NCBI GenBank assembly: GCA_964609465.1
Contig: CAZSSQ010000089.1
Coordinates: 1-10,661, forward strand
Direction: 5' to 3'
DNA from: CAVSBT01 sp964609465
GTDB taxonomy: Bacteria > Chloroflexota > Dehalococcoidia > DSTF01 > JALHUB01
DNA: 10,661 nucleotides
The notes below the pieces were generated by a model. The model had not been told where the DNA came from, did not search any database, and saw only the letters and a list, made by a program, of their open reading frames with translations. This document shows positions 1 through 5,922 of this stretch, piece after piece. Within the stretch, counting starts at the first letter, position 1. Each line of letters starts with the position of its first letter. Made by a program: the position numbers and the translations under genes.

Positions 1-41
1 CACGACCGTCCCCCTCATGCATGAACCATGTCGGCCCGCGG

Positions 42-176
42 CTACTTGCATAGGTCCGCGATAAGCGTGAACGTCGCCTCCGGGATGGTGTCGCCGGCGA
101 AGTCGACGATGCCTTCCTTGTCAGCGATTTTTGCCTTCTGCTTGCCCTTTGCGTCCCTTGCGGCTGCGGCGTACAC
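42..176 (-). CDS. doubtful small ORF, unknown function
   Basis: This open frame ends at a TAG at 42-44. From a GTG at 174-176 it would encode about 44 residues. An ATG at 231-233 is also in frame, but it would overlap the start of the divergent lipoprotein by 18 bases. The predicted peptide is Lys/Ala-rich at its start (AKGKQKAKIADKEG) and then changes to an acidic, hydrophobic stretch with the segment IPEATFTLIADL. The second half looks protein-like, with a faint echo of the EG-V...P-ATF pattern near the N-terminus of translation initiation factor IF-1. It stops far too early for IF-1 (about 72 residues). No Shine-Dalgarno site precedes either start. It may be a gene remnant or a chance frame. 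Confidence 0.2.
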   Translation of the reverse strand: MYAAAARDAKGKQKAKIADKEGIVDFAGDTIPEATFTLIADLCK

Positions 177-177
177 T
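149..177 (+). promoter_or_regulatory. candidate sigma70 promoter of the first lipoprotein gene
   Basis: A -35-like TTGCGT (149-154) lies 17 bases from a -10-like TACACT (172-177, 4 of 6 consensus bases). Transcription would begin near 184, about 30 bases before the ATG at 216. The -35 box is weak (3 of 6), so this is a candidate judged by spacing and position. Confidence 0.3.
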
Positions 178-215
178 GAGCTGCGTTGAGTTGGCTGGTT
201 CGGAGAGGGCGACCC

Positions 216-1034
216 ATGAGGTCCCTGCGGCAAATTGGGCCCGTCGTTGCTGGCCTGATGGCGGCGTGTCTCGTGCTGGCCGCCTGTGGCGGTGGGGAGG
301 AGGAAGACGAAACCACCACCCGGAGCATCCCGACAACCACTTCGCAGATGACGCCTAGCCTCGAGGCAGCTCCAACTGTGGAGCTGAGGGCAACGCGCAC
401 CGTTCCGCCCACAAGCTGGCAGGGCATCGGTGCTGAGTCAATATGGGACCCGGCGGAGGACCCGGTCAGACTTGCGCGCCTGAACGAATGCCGAGGTGTG
501 GAGAGGCTGACTGAGTGCGTGGTGACAGCGATGCAGGAGCTAGAGGCTTCCCCGCAGGCAATGGAGTTCCTGAGGCTCAGTGGGTGGTTTCTTGCCGGCT
601 TCCAGGAGATGGGGAGGGTGGACCTGGGAACCATAGCCACTCCGTGGCGCGCCAACGAGAACGTGCAGCTCGCTTTCCTTAACGGTACTCCCATGGTCGT
701 ATACCCTGAGCAAGAGGGTGAACTGATCTCTATTGAGCACGACCCGGACTACGAAACGCTACTTGCTTCATTCCCTCATTTGGGTTTCTGGCCAAGCGGT
801 AGTCGGTTTGAGGCCGCTAGTCCGGGCGACCAGGGAGGGCAACGCTTCGTCTTGCAGTTCCGCCTCATTGACGGCTGCCGGGCCTGCCGCACGGGCTATT
901 TCGCCCGGGTGGCTTTCGATTTCGCTTCAGACGGCACCTATTTCGGCGGCCCCGCGCTGCTGGGCGTGTGCAAGGGCAAGGAGGCAACTGTGACGCCGGC
1001 GGACGCGGCGATACCTGCCTGTCCTATCCCGTAG
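216..1034 (+). CDS. secreted lipoprotein of unknown function
   Basis: This 272-residue predicted lipoprotein has a basic N-terminus (MRSLRQ), a hydrophobic core at about residues 7-20 and the lipobox LAAC, with Cys24 as the lipidated residue. Cys24 is followed by GGGEEEDE and a Thr/Ser/Pro-rich tether to about residue 66. The ATG at 216 was chosen over an in-frame start at 186 because it gives a normal signal peptide and has GGAGAGGG (202-209) six bases upstream. The mature part has six cysteines besides the lipid one (Cys92, 101, 221, 224, 252, 269). The C-terminal block GCRACRTGYFARVAFDF (220-236) has a CxxC in a beta-strand-like setting. I do not recognise the family. It probably sits on the outer face of the cytoplasmic membrane, and the cysteines could form disulfides. 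Its stop codon is the first triplet of a dispersed repeat copy. Confidence 0.85.
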   Translation: MRSLRQIGPVVAGLMAACLVLAACGGGEEEDETTTRSIPTTTSQMTPSLEAAPTVELRATRTVPPTSWQGIGAESIWDPAEDPVRLARLNECRGVERLTECVVTAMQELEASPQAMEFLRLSGWFLAGFQEMGRVDLGTIATPWRANENVQLAFLNGTPMVVYPEQEGELISIEHDPDYETLLASFPHLGFWPSGSRFEAASPGDQGGQRFVLQFRLIDGCRACRTGYFARVAFDFASDGTYFGGPALLGVCKGKEATVTPADAAIPACPIP

Positions 1035-1065
1035 CCTGTGGGGTGCCAATCCTCCGTCCGTATCT
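1032..1065 (+). repeat. dispersed intergenic repeat, copy A
   Basis: This copy begins TAGCCTGTGGGGTGCCAAT and ends CCGTCCGTATCT. By eye and without gaps it matches copy B (7725-7758) at 28 of 34 positions, copy C (8245-8278, opposite strand) at 28 of 34, and copy D (4101-4134) at 25 of 34. The TAG at its left edge is the stop codon of the preceding lipoprotein gene. All four copies lie outside the firm genes. Role unknown. Confidence 0.65.
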
Positions 1066-1174
1066 AGACATTGACCTCCTGACCTGGTCGGTTCAGCCTT
1101 GAGGCACGATGTGTGGTCACGCAGATAAGGCACCACGAGTACCAGCGGCTGGCCGCGTAGAGGAAAGAGCACGC

Positions 1175-2289
1175 ATGCAAGGCTCAGACTCCACACCTTT
1201 CGATCCGATCGCCATTGCGGGGATCAACATCCGTAATCGCTTCATGCGCTCCGCTACGTGGGATAGCACCGCGACTGACGACGGAGAGGTGACGGACGCG
1301 TCCGTACACATGATTGAGAACCTGGGACGCGGCGGCGTGGGTCTCATCGTCACTGGCTACGCCTACGTTTCGGACCACGGGAAGGCCGCCGTTCGCCAGC
1401 TCAGCATCTCCCATGATCGCCACATCGAGGGAATGAGACGTCTCGTAAAGGCCGCCCACGAACAGGGCGCCAAGATAGCGGTGCAGATCGCCCACGGGGG
1501 GATCAACCTGGGTCTCCTGGGACACACAGACCGCATCGCCCTCGCGCCTTCCAAGATCGAGGAGCACCCTTTGTCGCATCGGGCCATGACTCCCGCGGAG
1601 ATCGAGGAGATCGTGCGTGATTTTGGTGCTGCGGCGGCGCGGGCGAGAGAGGCCGGATTCGATGCTGTCCAACTGCATGGAGCGCACGGCTATCTCATGA
1701 GCCAGTTTCTGTCCCCTCTGACCAACCGAAGGAGCGACGAGTGGGGCGGTTCGCCCGAGAGGCGGCGACGCTTTCACGTCGAGGTCATGCGGTCCGTGCG
1801 CCGGGCGGTCGACTCAGACTACCCCGTCTGGATAAAGCTCGGCCTCCAAGACCGCGCCAAAGGAGGACTGCGGCTCGCTGAGGGCCTCGAGACCCTGAAG
1901 GTGCTGACTGCCGAGGGCCTTTCGGCCGTGGAGATCAGCACCGGGTTTGGTGCCAGGTCGACCCGAGCGCAGAGGCCGTGGGACGGGGAGCGTCCTTACT
2001 TCCGCGAGGACAGCCGTGCGGCCAAGCGCGCCGTTGACATTCCGGTCATGCTCGTGGGAGGCATCCGAAGCCTATCGATGGCCGAAGATATCCTCCGCCG
2101 TGGCGACGCCGATATGATATCGATGTCCAGGCCTCTAATACGCCAGCCAGACCTCATCGCGCGCTGGCAGCGCGGCGACACCGCGCCTGCCAAGTGCATT
2201 AGCTGCAACAAGTGCTTTGGTTTCGGCGTTCGTGGCCAGCCGTTGGAGTGCGGGGAAGAGCGTCGGCTTCGAGAGGAAGCCGCCTGCGG
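1175..2289 (+). CDS. Old Yellow Enzyme-family NADH:flavin oxidoreductase, 3' end cut by gap
   Basis: This is an FMN-dependent TIM-barrel reductase of the Old Yellow Enzyme / 2,4-dienoyl-CoA reductase FMN-domain family. Members transfer hydride from NAD(P)H through FMN to activated C=C bonds; the substrate here is unknown. Visible signatures are RSATW (residues 25-29), the FMN-site strand VQIAHGG (103-109), the substrate-anion pair His168/His171 in HGAHGYLMSQFLSP, and VGGIRS with the late barrel segment SRPLIRQPDL. Near the C-terminus Cys341-x2-Cys344-x2-Cys347-x11-Cys359 resembles the [4Fe-4S] ligand set of FadH-type enzymes, which use C-x2-C-x3-C-x11-C. The ATG at 1175 has GAGGAAAG (1160-1167) upstream; an in-frame start at 1109 would add 22 unconserved residues. 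About 371 codons are seen before the N run, so either the gene is nearly complete as a single-domain enzyme or a second domain is hidden in the gap. A second Cys shortly before the gap (EEAAC) may be the natural tail. Confidence 0.9.
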
Positions 2290-2389
2290 NNNNNNNNNNN
2301 NNNNNNNNNNNNNNNNNNNNNNNNNNNNNNNNNNNNNNNNNNNNNNNNNNNNNNNNNNNNNNNNNNNNNNNNNNNNNNNNNNNNNNNNN
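2290..2389. other. assembly gap of 100 N
   Basis: Exactly 100 consecutive N, the usual placeholder for a scaffold gap of unknown size. It removes the 3' end of the oxidoreductase gene. Any frame read across it is meaningless. The distance and adjacency between the oxidoreductase and the esterase are therefore unproven. Confidence 0.98.
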
Positions 2390-2430
2390 CAAGGGCATCT
2401 AGATCCGCCGCCATGAAGTCTGGCCTCCCG

Positions 2431-3972
2431 CTAGGCAATGATGCCGTCCCAGCAGCGGCGCTCCGCCTCCTGCGGCAGTTCCTCCACCCGGCATTCCCGA
2501 TTGAGGATCATCGTGCGCCGGCGCATAGCGTCGAACGCCGGCCATGGCAGGGAGTCTGTGCTCGGGTCGCCCTTGCGTGCGAAGGCAACCCACGCGTCGC
2601 CCATCGTCTTGGCGAGTGCGTCCACGTCTGCTCCCCCTCCGACGAACGCACGTGCAAGACGCTGGGTACCGAACACGAAGGCTATGTCCAGTGCGTGACA
2701 GGCTCCCAAGATGCCGTTGCCAACCGGGGAGCGCCAGTCGAAGCGGTATGCGAAGACCTTGGGCTGCCGCCCTACCTGCGCCTCCGCGAGCCGGTCTGCC
2801 CGCACCCGAAACATCCAGTCGGTCATGGCAGCGGAGTAGACCTCGTATGCGTCGTCCGGCTCGCCGCGGGCTGCGCGGGCATCACGGTAGGCCTGAAGGA
2901 TGGCACGTCCGCGCTCCGCATTGCCGTCTCTTGAGACCAGCCATCCGATCTGCCGGGCCGCGCGGTCTTCGGAGATCTCCCTGAGGGCCGGGATCATTGC
3001 CGTAAAGAGCTTCCACTCCTCAAGCGTGGTCCCAATCAGCACTGGCACGTCCCTGGACAGACCGCCCCGAATGGCCTCGATCGGCGCCTGTGGGAGGAAA
3101 TAGCCGTCGATTACCGGCTGAAAGCGCAATGCGACCATCCGACCCGCCCGCTTCGCGTCCTCTGCTTCCATCACCGTCTGGCCGCCCAGGATCTTCTCTA
3201 CGGGAAGCGAACGGAGCAGGCCGGCGTTGAGCTCGTTGACGCCCAGCGCCTCGGCGAAGGCGGCGGCATTCTCACGGGCGTCGTCAACGGTCAGCGCGTT
3301 GTGGGCGGCACCGCTCTGGAGGATGGCCTTGTGGAACAGCCCGGCGGCCAGAGGGGACGCCATGAGCGCCCCGACGCTCATGCCACCGGCGGACTCTCCG
3401 AAGATGGTTACGTTCTCGGGATCGCCGCCGAACGCTGCGATGTTGTCACGAACCCACTGCAAGGCTGCAACCTGGTCGAGCATGCCGAAATTGGTGCAGG
3501 GCTCGCCGGGGGCGCTGGCAAACCCGGGGAGGTAGAGAAAGCCGAACGGCCCGAGCCGGTAATTGATGGTCACGACCACGATGTCACGCGAGGCGAGGGC
3601 CCTGCCGTCGTAGAGGGGTTCCGAGCCGGCGCCGATGGTGAAGCCGCCTCCGTGTATCCAGACCACAGCCGGTCGCCGCCTACCGTCAATGCCGGGCGTC
3701 CAAACGTTGAGGCAGAGGCAGTCCTCTTCAATGGGAGGCTGGTCCTTGGGGCGCCCCAAGAGGGCTTCCAGCGCCTCGTTTGGCACCTGCATCGCCCTCC
3801 CGCCAAAGCGTATCGCATCACGCACCCCATACCAGGGCTCCACCGCCCGGGGGCCACGGAACCGCAGATCGCCCGTGGGTGGCTTGGCGAAGGGGATCCC
3901 GCGGAAGACGTGGAGACCCCCTTCCACGGCACCGCGGAGCTTGCCCTTGCTGGTCTCGACTACCGTGGTCAT
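2431..3972 (-). CDS. type-B carboxylesterase (alpha/beta hydrolase)
   Basis: This complete 513-residue protein has the usual length for the carboxylesterase type-B / para-nitrobenzyl esterase family, which hydrolyses carboxylic esters by a Ser-His-Glu triad. Visible features are RGIPFAKPP near the N-terminus (24-32), EDCLCLNVWTP (83-93), the oxyanion-hole HGGG (107-110), the nucleophile elbow GESAGG with Ser194, the probable acid Glu319 in IGTTLEEW, and His426 in GACHALDIAFVFG. All three catalytic residues are present, so the enzyme should be active. No signal peptide is seen, which suggests a cytoplasmic enzyme. The ATG at 3970-3972 has a strong site reading GGGAGG on its own strand (3979-3984), six bases away. 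It points toward the oxidoreductase across the gap and is divergent from the ATC-hydrolase-like gene. A liberated acid could feed the acyl-CoA ligase further along, but that link is inference. Confidence 0.94.
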   Translation of the reverse strand: MTTVVETSKGKLRGAVEGGLHVFRGIPFAKPPTGDLRFRGPRAVEPWYGVRDAIRFGGRAMQVPNEALEALLGRPKDQPPIEEDCLCLNVWTPGIDGRRRPAVVWIHGGGFTIGAGSEPLYDGRALASRDIVVVTINYRLGPFGFLYLPGFASAPGEPCTNFGMLDQVAALQWVRDNIAAFGGDPENVTIFGESAGGMSVGALMASPLAAGLFHKAILQSGAAHNALTVDDARENAAAFAEALGVNELNAGLLRSLPVEKILGGQTVMEAEDAKRAGRMVALRFQPVIDGYFLPQAPIEAIRGGLSRDVPVLIGTTLEEWKLFTAMIPALREISEDRAARQIGWLVSRDGNAERGRAILQAYRDARAARGEPDDAYEVYSAAMTDWMFRVRADRLAEAQVGRQPKVFAYRFDWRSPVGNGILGACHALDIAFVFGTQRLARAFVGGGADVDALAKTMGDAWVAFARKGDPSTDSLPWPAFDAMRRRTMILNRECRVEELPQEAERRCWDGIIA

Positions 3973-4014
3973 GATTTGCCTCCCTGTTCACTCCACAGCT
4001 TGAAGGCGCAACGT

Positions 4015-4043
4015 ACTGTACACGCTTGCCATCGACCCGTCAA
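4015..4043 (-). promoter_or_regulatory. sigma70 promoter of the esterase gene
   Basis: Read on the minus strand, TTGACG (4038-4043, 5 of 6) and TACAGT (4015-4020, 4 of 6) are separated by exactly 17 bases. Transcription would start near 4008, giving a leader of about 36 bases that contains the GGGAGG ribosome site. Confidence 0.5.
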
Positions 4044-4100
4044 AGGCTGAGATGCAGGGCAGGTCGCTGCGCCAACCGGCGGGTCACCAAGCTTGCAGTG

Positions 4101-4134
4101 GCGCTTGCGCGGCGGCAATACTCCGTCCGAATCT
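4101..4134 (+). repeat. dispersed intergenic repeat, copy D (most diverged)
   Basis: The conserved part reads GGCAATACTCCGTCCGAATC and is followed by TGGCG. It matches copy A at 25 of 34 positions, with the identity concentrated in the right half. It lies between the divergent esterase and ATC-hydrolase-like genes, upstream of both promoters. Confidence 0.5.
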
Positions 4135-4301
4135 GGCGGGGGACGCGGATGATACTCTGCCACCCCACAGCCGCATGGCAGCCAATCAGAAGATATCCAA
4201 GCACGATGCTCAGAGTATCCACGGGCGGCGACAACTAAACGAGCTGGCTGGCGCTGACCCGAGTGGGAACTTCTGGGCCCGTCTCCCATGAGCCCCAACT
4301 A

Positions 4302-4330
4302 GTGCCAAGCACGGCTAAAGGCGGTATATT
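4302..4330 (+). promoter_or_regulatory. candidate sigma70 promoter of the ATC-hydrolase-like gene
   Basis: GTGCCA (4302-4307, 4 of 6) and TATATT (4325-4330, 5 of 6) are 17 bases apart. The start site would be near 4337, some 30 bases before the ATG at 4367. Confidence 0.45.
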
Positions 4331-4366
4331 GATGCTCGGGAAGAACCAGGAAAGGACGTGATAGAC

Positions 4367-4840
4367 ATGGCAGAGGTGCAGGTGCCCCGACTTCCACGGC
4401 AGGTGGCCCACCAGCAAGCGGTGGCGCTCCTGGGCAGGGCCGCAGCGGCCCTGCTGCAAGCCCTGGTGGACAGGTTTGGCTCGGAGGAGACCCAGAAGAT
4501 AATCTACCCCTACTTCAAGCAGATGGGGAAAGAGATAGCCGCGCTGGCGCCCGAGGTCGGTATCAGGGGAAACGATGCCCTCGCCCTTTCTGCCATCACC
4601 CACCTGCTGGAGGAGCAGGTGCTGGGCGTCGTAGGTAAGCCCACGGCGGACAGTCCGGACAGGGTAGTGAAGCATGCCACTAGATGCCCCTTCCAGGACC
4701 TCCCGATGGACGTCTGCCGCTCCTTTCAACCCATATGCGACGGCATCGCCGAGGCCATCAACCCACAATATCGGTGGGTGCTCGCCAAGGCGATCCCCAA
4801 CGGCGACCCCATCTGCGAGTTCATCTGGGAGCACAAGTGA
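4367..4840 (+). CDS. L-2-amino-thiazoline-4-carboxylate (ATC) hydrolase-like protein
   Basis: This small protein of 157 residues resembles the ATC hydrolase family (Pfam ATC_hydrolase). The founding member opens the thiazoline ring of L-ATC on the route to L-cysteine; most family members have no known substrate. The overall pattern fits: an alpha-helical first half, a CPF motif (Cys107), then Cys117 and Cys124, an NP pair and the terminal GDPICEF (146-152, Cys150) close to the end. The closing GDPxCxF block is also reminiscent of V4R-type small-molecule-binding domains, so a ligand-binding role is an alternative. Start choice is uncertain. AGGAAAGG (4348-4355) could serve the ATG at 4367 or an in-frame GTG at 4358, which would add three residues. 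It has its own candidate promoter and a 312-base gap to the next gene, so it is probably monocistronic. Confidence 0.6.
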   Translation: MAEVQVPRLPRQVAHQQAVALLGRAAAALLQALVDRFGSEETQKIIYPYFKQMGKEIAALAPEVGIRGNDALALSAITHLLEEQVLGVVGKPTADSPDRVVKHATRCPFQDLPMDVCRSFQPICDGIAEAINPQYRWVLAKAIPNGDPICEFIWEHK

Positions 4841-5070
4841 GCTGTTCTCCTGAAGCTCGCCGTCAGAGGCCCGAACGGGTGGGTCAGGAATAGACCGAAT
4901 ACCTCTTGCCGTGCTCACCGCAGTCGCCACAGACAGTGGCCGCGCTCTAGTTCGGCCAGAAGGGCCGGAGTCTGCGCAGGGCGCGGCGGGGGTAGAGGAC
5001 CCGTGGAGCAGCCAAACTACTGGCAACGGGCGTCTCCCGTCCGACGCCTATTTCGATGGAGTTCGCCCTG
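4841..5070. other. intergenic stretch, nothing recognised apart from one small hairpin
   Basis: Neither strand shows a convincing gene here. The only structure noted is CGGCC-AGAAG-GGCCG (4953-4967), a five-pair stem with no T-run after it, so it is not a clear terminator. The longer minus-strand frame across this stretch also runs through the ATC-hydrolase-like gene and is a shadow. Confidence 0.5.
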
Positions 5071-5098
5071 TTGCAAGCTGTGGCCCGTCGAGTAGAAT
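5071..5098 (+). promoter_or_regulatory. sigma70 promoter of the GYD gene
   Basis: TTGCAA (5071-5076) and TAGAAT (5093-5098, 5 of 6) are 16 bases apart. Transcription would start near 5105, about 48 bases before the ATG. This is among the better promoter matches in the window. Confidence 0.5.
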
Positions 5099-5152
5099 AT
5101 TGCCATCTTCTGCTGTTGGCTTGGCAAGCCTCATATTGAGAGGAGGAGCCCG

Positions 5153-5443
5153 ATGCGCAAGTACGTCGTCCTTTACCGCCTCACCGAGCACGGGGCCAAA
5201 GACATCCGCGGCACTGTGGCGCGGGCCACTCAGACGCGCGACGAGAACGAGAAGCGCGGCTTCAAGGTGCGGGCGCTGCTCTGGACGCAGGGGCCCTACG
5301 ACCTAGTGGCGGTCGTGGAGGCACCGTCAGAGGAGGCGATGATGGGCGGCATGGTCAACATCGTCTCCGCCGGCAACGTCACGAGCACCACCATGCGCGC
5401 CTTCGATGAGAAGGAGATGGAGAAGGTCCTGGAGCAGGTGTAA
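5153..5443 (+). CDS. GYD domain-containing protein
   Basis: This 96-residue protein matches the GYD family, small ferredoxin-fold-like (dimeric alpha/beta) proteins of unknown function. Family hallmarks in order are the N-terminal strand YVVLYRLTEHGAKDI (4-18), the central (G)xYDLVAVVEAP block (GPYDLVAVVEAP, where many members read GRYD or GGYD), the GNV segment late in the chain and the closing AFDEKEMEKVL. The length is normal for the family. The ATG is preceded by a near-perfect AGGAGGAG (5141-5148) and a good promoter, so expression is probably efficient. It stands alone between long spacers. No catalytic residue can be assigned; ligand binding or a role as a small accessory oligomer is possible but unsupported here. 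Confidence 0.85.
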   Translation: MRKYVVLYRLTEHGAKDIRGTVARATQTRDENEKRGFKVRALLWTQGPYDLVAVVEAPSEEAMMGGMVNIVSAGNVTSTTMRAFDEKEMEKVLEQV

Positions 5444-5496
5444 GCGCTTCCTACCGCCTGACTCCGAACACCACGTTGCCTCGTCTCAGGCAGCGC
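5444..5496 (+). terminator. stem structure after the GYD gene, possible terminator
   Basis: Directly after the GYD stop codon, GCGCT (5444-5448) and GCCTGA (5456-5461) can pair with the adjoining TCAGGC (5486-5491) and AGCGC (5492-5496). This gives eleven base pairs with a seven-base bulge and a 24-base loop. It is followed by TTGTTGA, which is only a weak T-run. It could end transcription or stabilise the 3' end of the message. Confidence 0.35.
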
Positions 5497-5685
5497 TTGT
5501 TGACTGCTGACGTTCTCTTGGAGCCAGCCGGGGCGGTTATGTCCTAGGTGAGCCGGCTTGCGTGTGCCCGCCGGGTTGGGGGTTCGCTTCGTCTTCTCGC
5601 GCGCGGGAAGGCACATCTGTGTCTTGCGCGTAGCACCGTTGGCGACCGATAGACGCAGGGCTTTCGCGGATGGACGGTATGATGA

Positions 5686-5865
5686 GTGGTCATCCCCGGC
5701 TTCGTGGATGGCCATGACCACGTTTCACAGACACGGCTCCGGAACGTGGCCCCGGACCAATCCGCCTTCGACCACATGGCTGTGACGTGGATAGTCCAGA
5801 CCGGCTTCTGCGGCCTCAACGATGCCTACTGGGGCAACCACGCCGGGGGCTCTCGCGTCGTCGCA
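5686..5865 (+). pseudogene. relic of a TRZ/ATZ-type amidohydrolase
   Basis: From 5686 the frame reads VVIPGFVDGHDHVSQTRLRN and about 35 residues later NDAYWG. This matches the metal-binding strand of amidohydrolases (PG-x-x-D-x-H-x-H, here His-Asp-His) followed by the QT-LR block and the later D-AYWGA block of the cytosine deaminase / chlorohydrolase (TRZ/ATZ) branch. Such enzymes have about 450 residues; only about 60 are recognisable here. There is an in-frame stop (5683-5685) just before the motif and no family-like sequence upstream or after about 5860, where the frame runs into the ligase terminator. It is therefore a decayed internal fragment. The flanking 5497-5685 shows nothing else I can identify. 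Confidence 0.6.
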
Positions 5866-5922
5866 AATAGGCTTCGCGCCACGGACCGGAACCTAGCCCC
5901 GTGGCGCCGCAAGTCGCCTATT
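5866..5922 (-). terminator. long palindrome overlapping the ligase stop codon, probable terminator
   Basis: GCGCCACGG (5876-5884) pairs perfectly with CCGTGGCGC (5899-5907) around a 14-base loop. An outer arm AATAGGC (5866-5872) pairs with GCCTATT (5916-5922). Read on the minus strand it begins within the last codons of the acyl-CoA ligase, whose stop is at 5918-5920, and ends in GCCTATTTG, a short T-rich tail. The symmetry means it could also act on the plus strand, toward the amidohydrolase relic. Confidence 0.55.

Noticed and set aside
1071..1129. Promoter for the Old Yellow Enzyme gene starting at TTGACC (1071-1076)
   Set aside because: No acceptable -10 box lies at 16-18 bases, and the alternative TTGAGG/GATAAG pair has a 19-base spacer; neither is convincing.
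2212..2934. 240-residue plus-strand frame running through the N gap
   Set aside because: The reading frame across unknown bases is meaningless, and both sides are shadows of the oxidoreductase and the esterase.
3301..4050. 249-residue plus-strand open frame
   Set aside because: It is antisense to the esterase with its full catalytic triad; a GC-rich shadow frame.
4151..4219. Inverted repeats GATACTC/GAGTATC with inner TGCCA/TGGCA
   Set aside because: A seven-base arm separated by 55 bases is expected by chance at about this rate in spacers of this size, and no other feature supports it.
4235..5026. 263-residue minus-strand open frame
   Set aside because: It lies antisense to the ATC-hydrolase-like gene, which has recognisable motifs, a promoter and a ribosome site. 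The antisense product has no recognisable motif.
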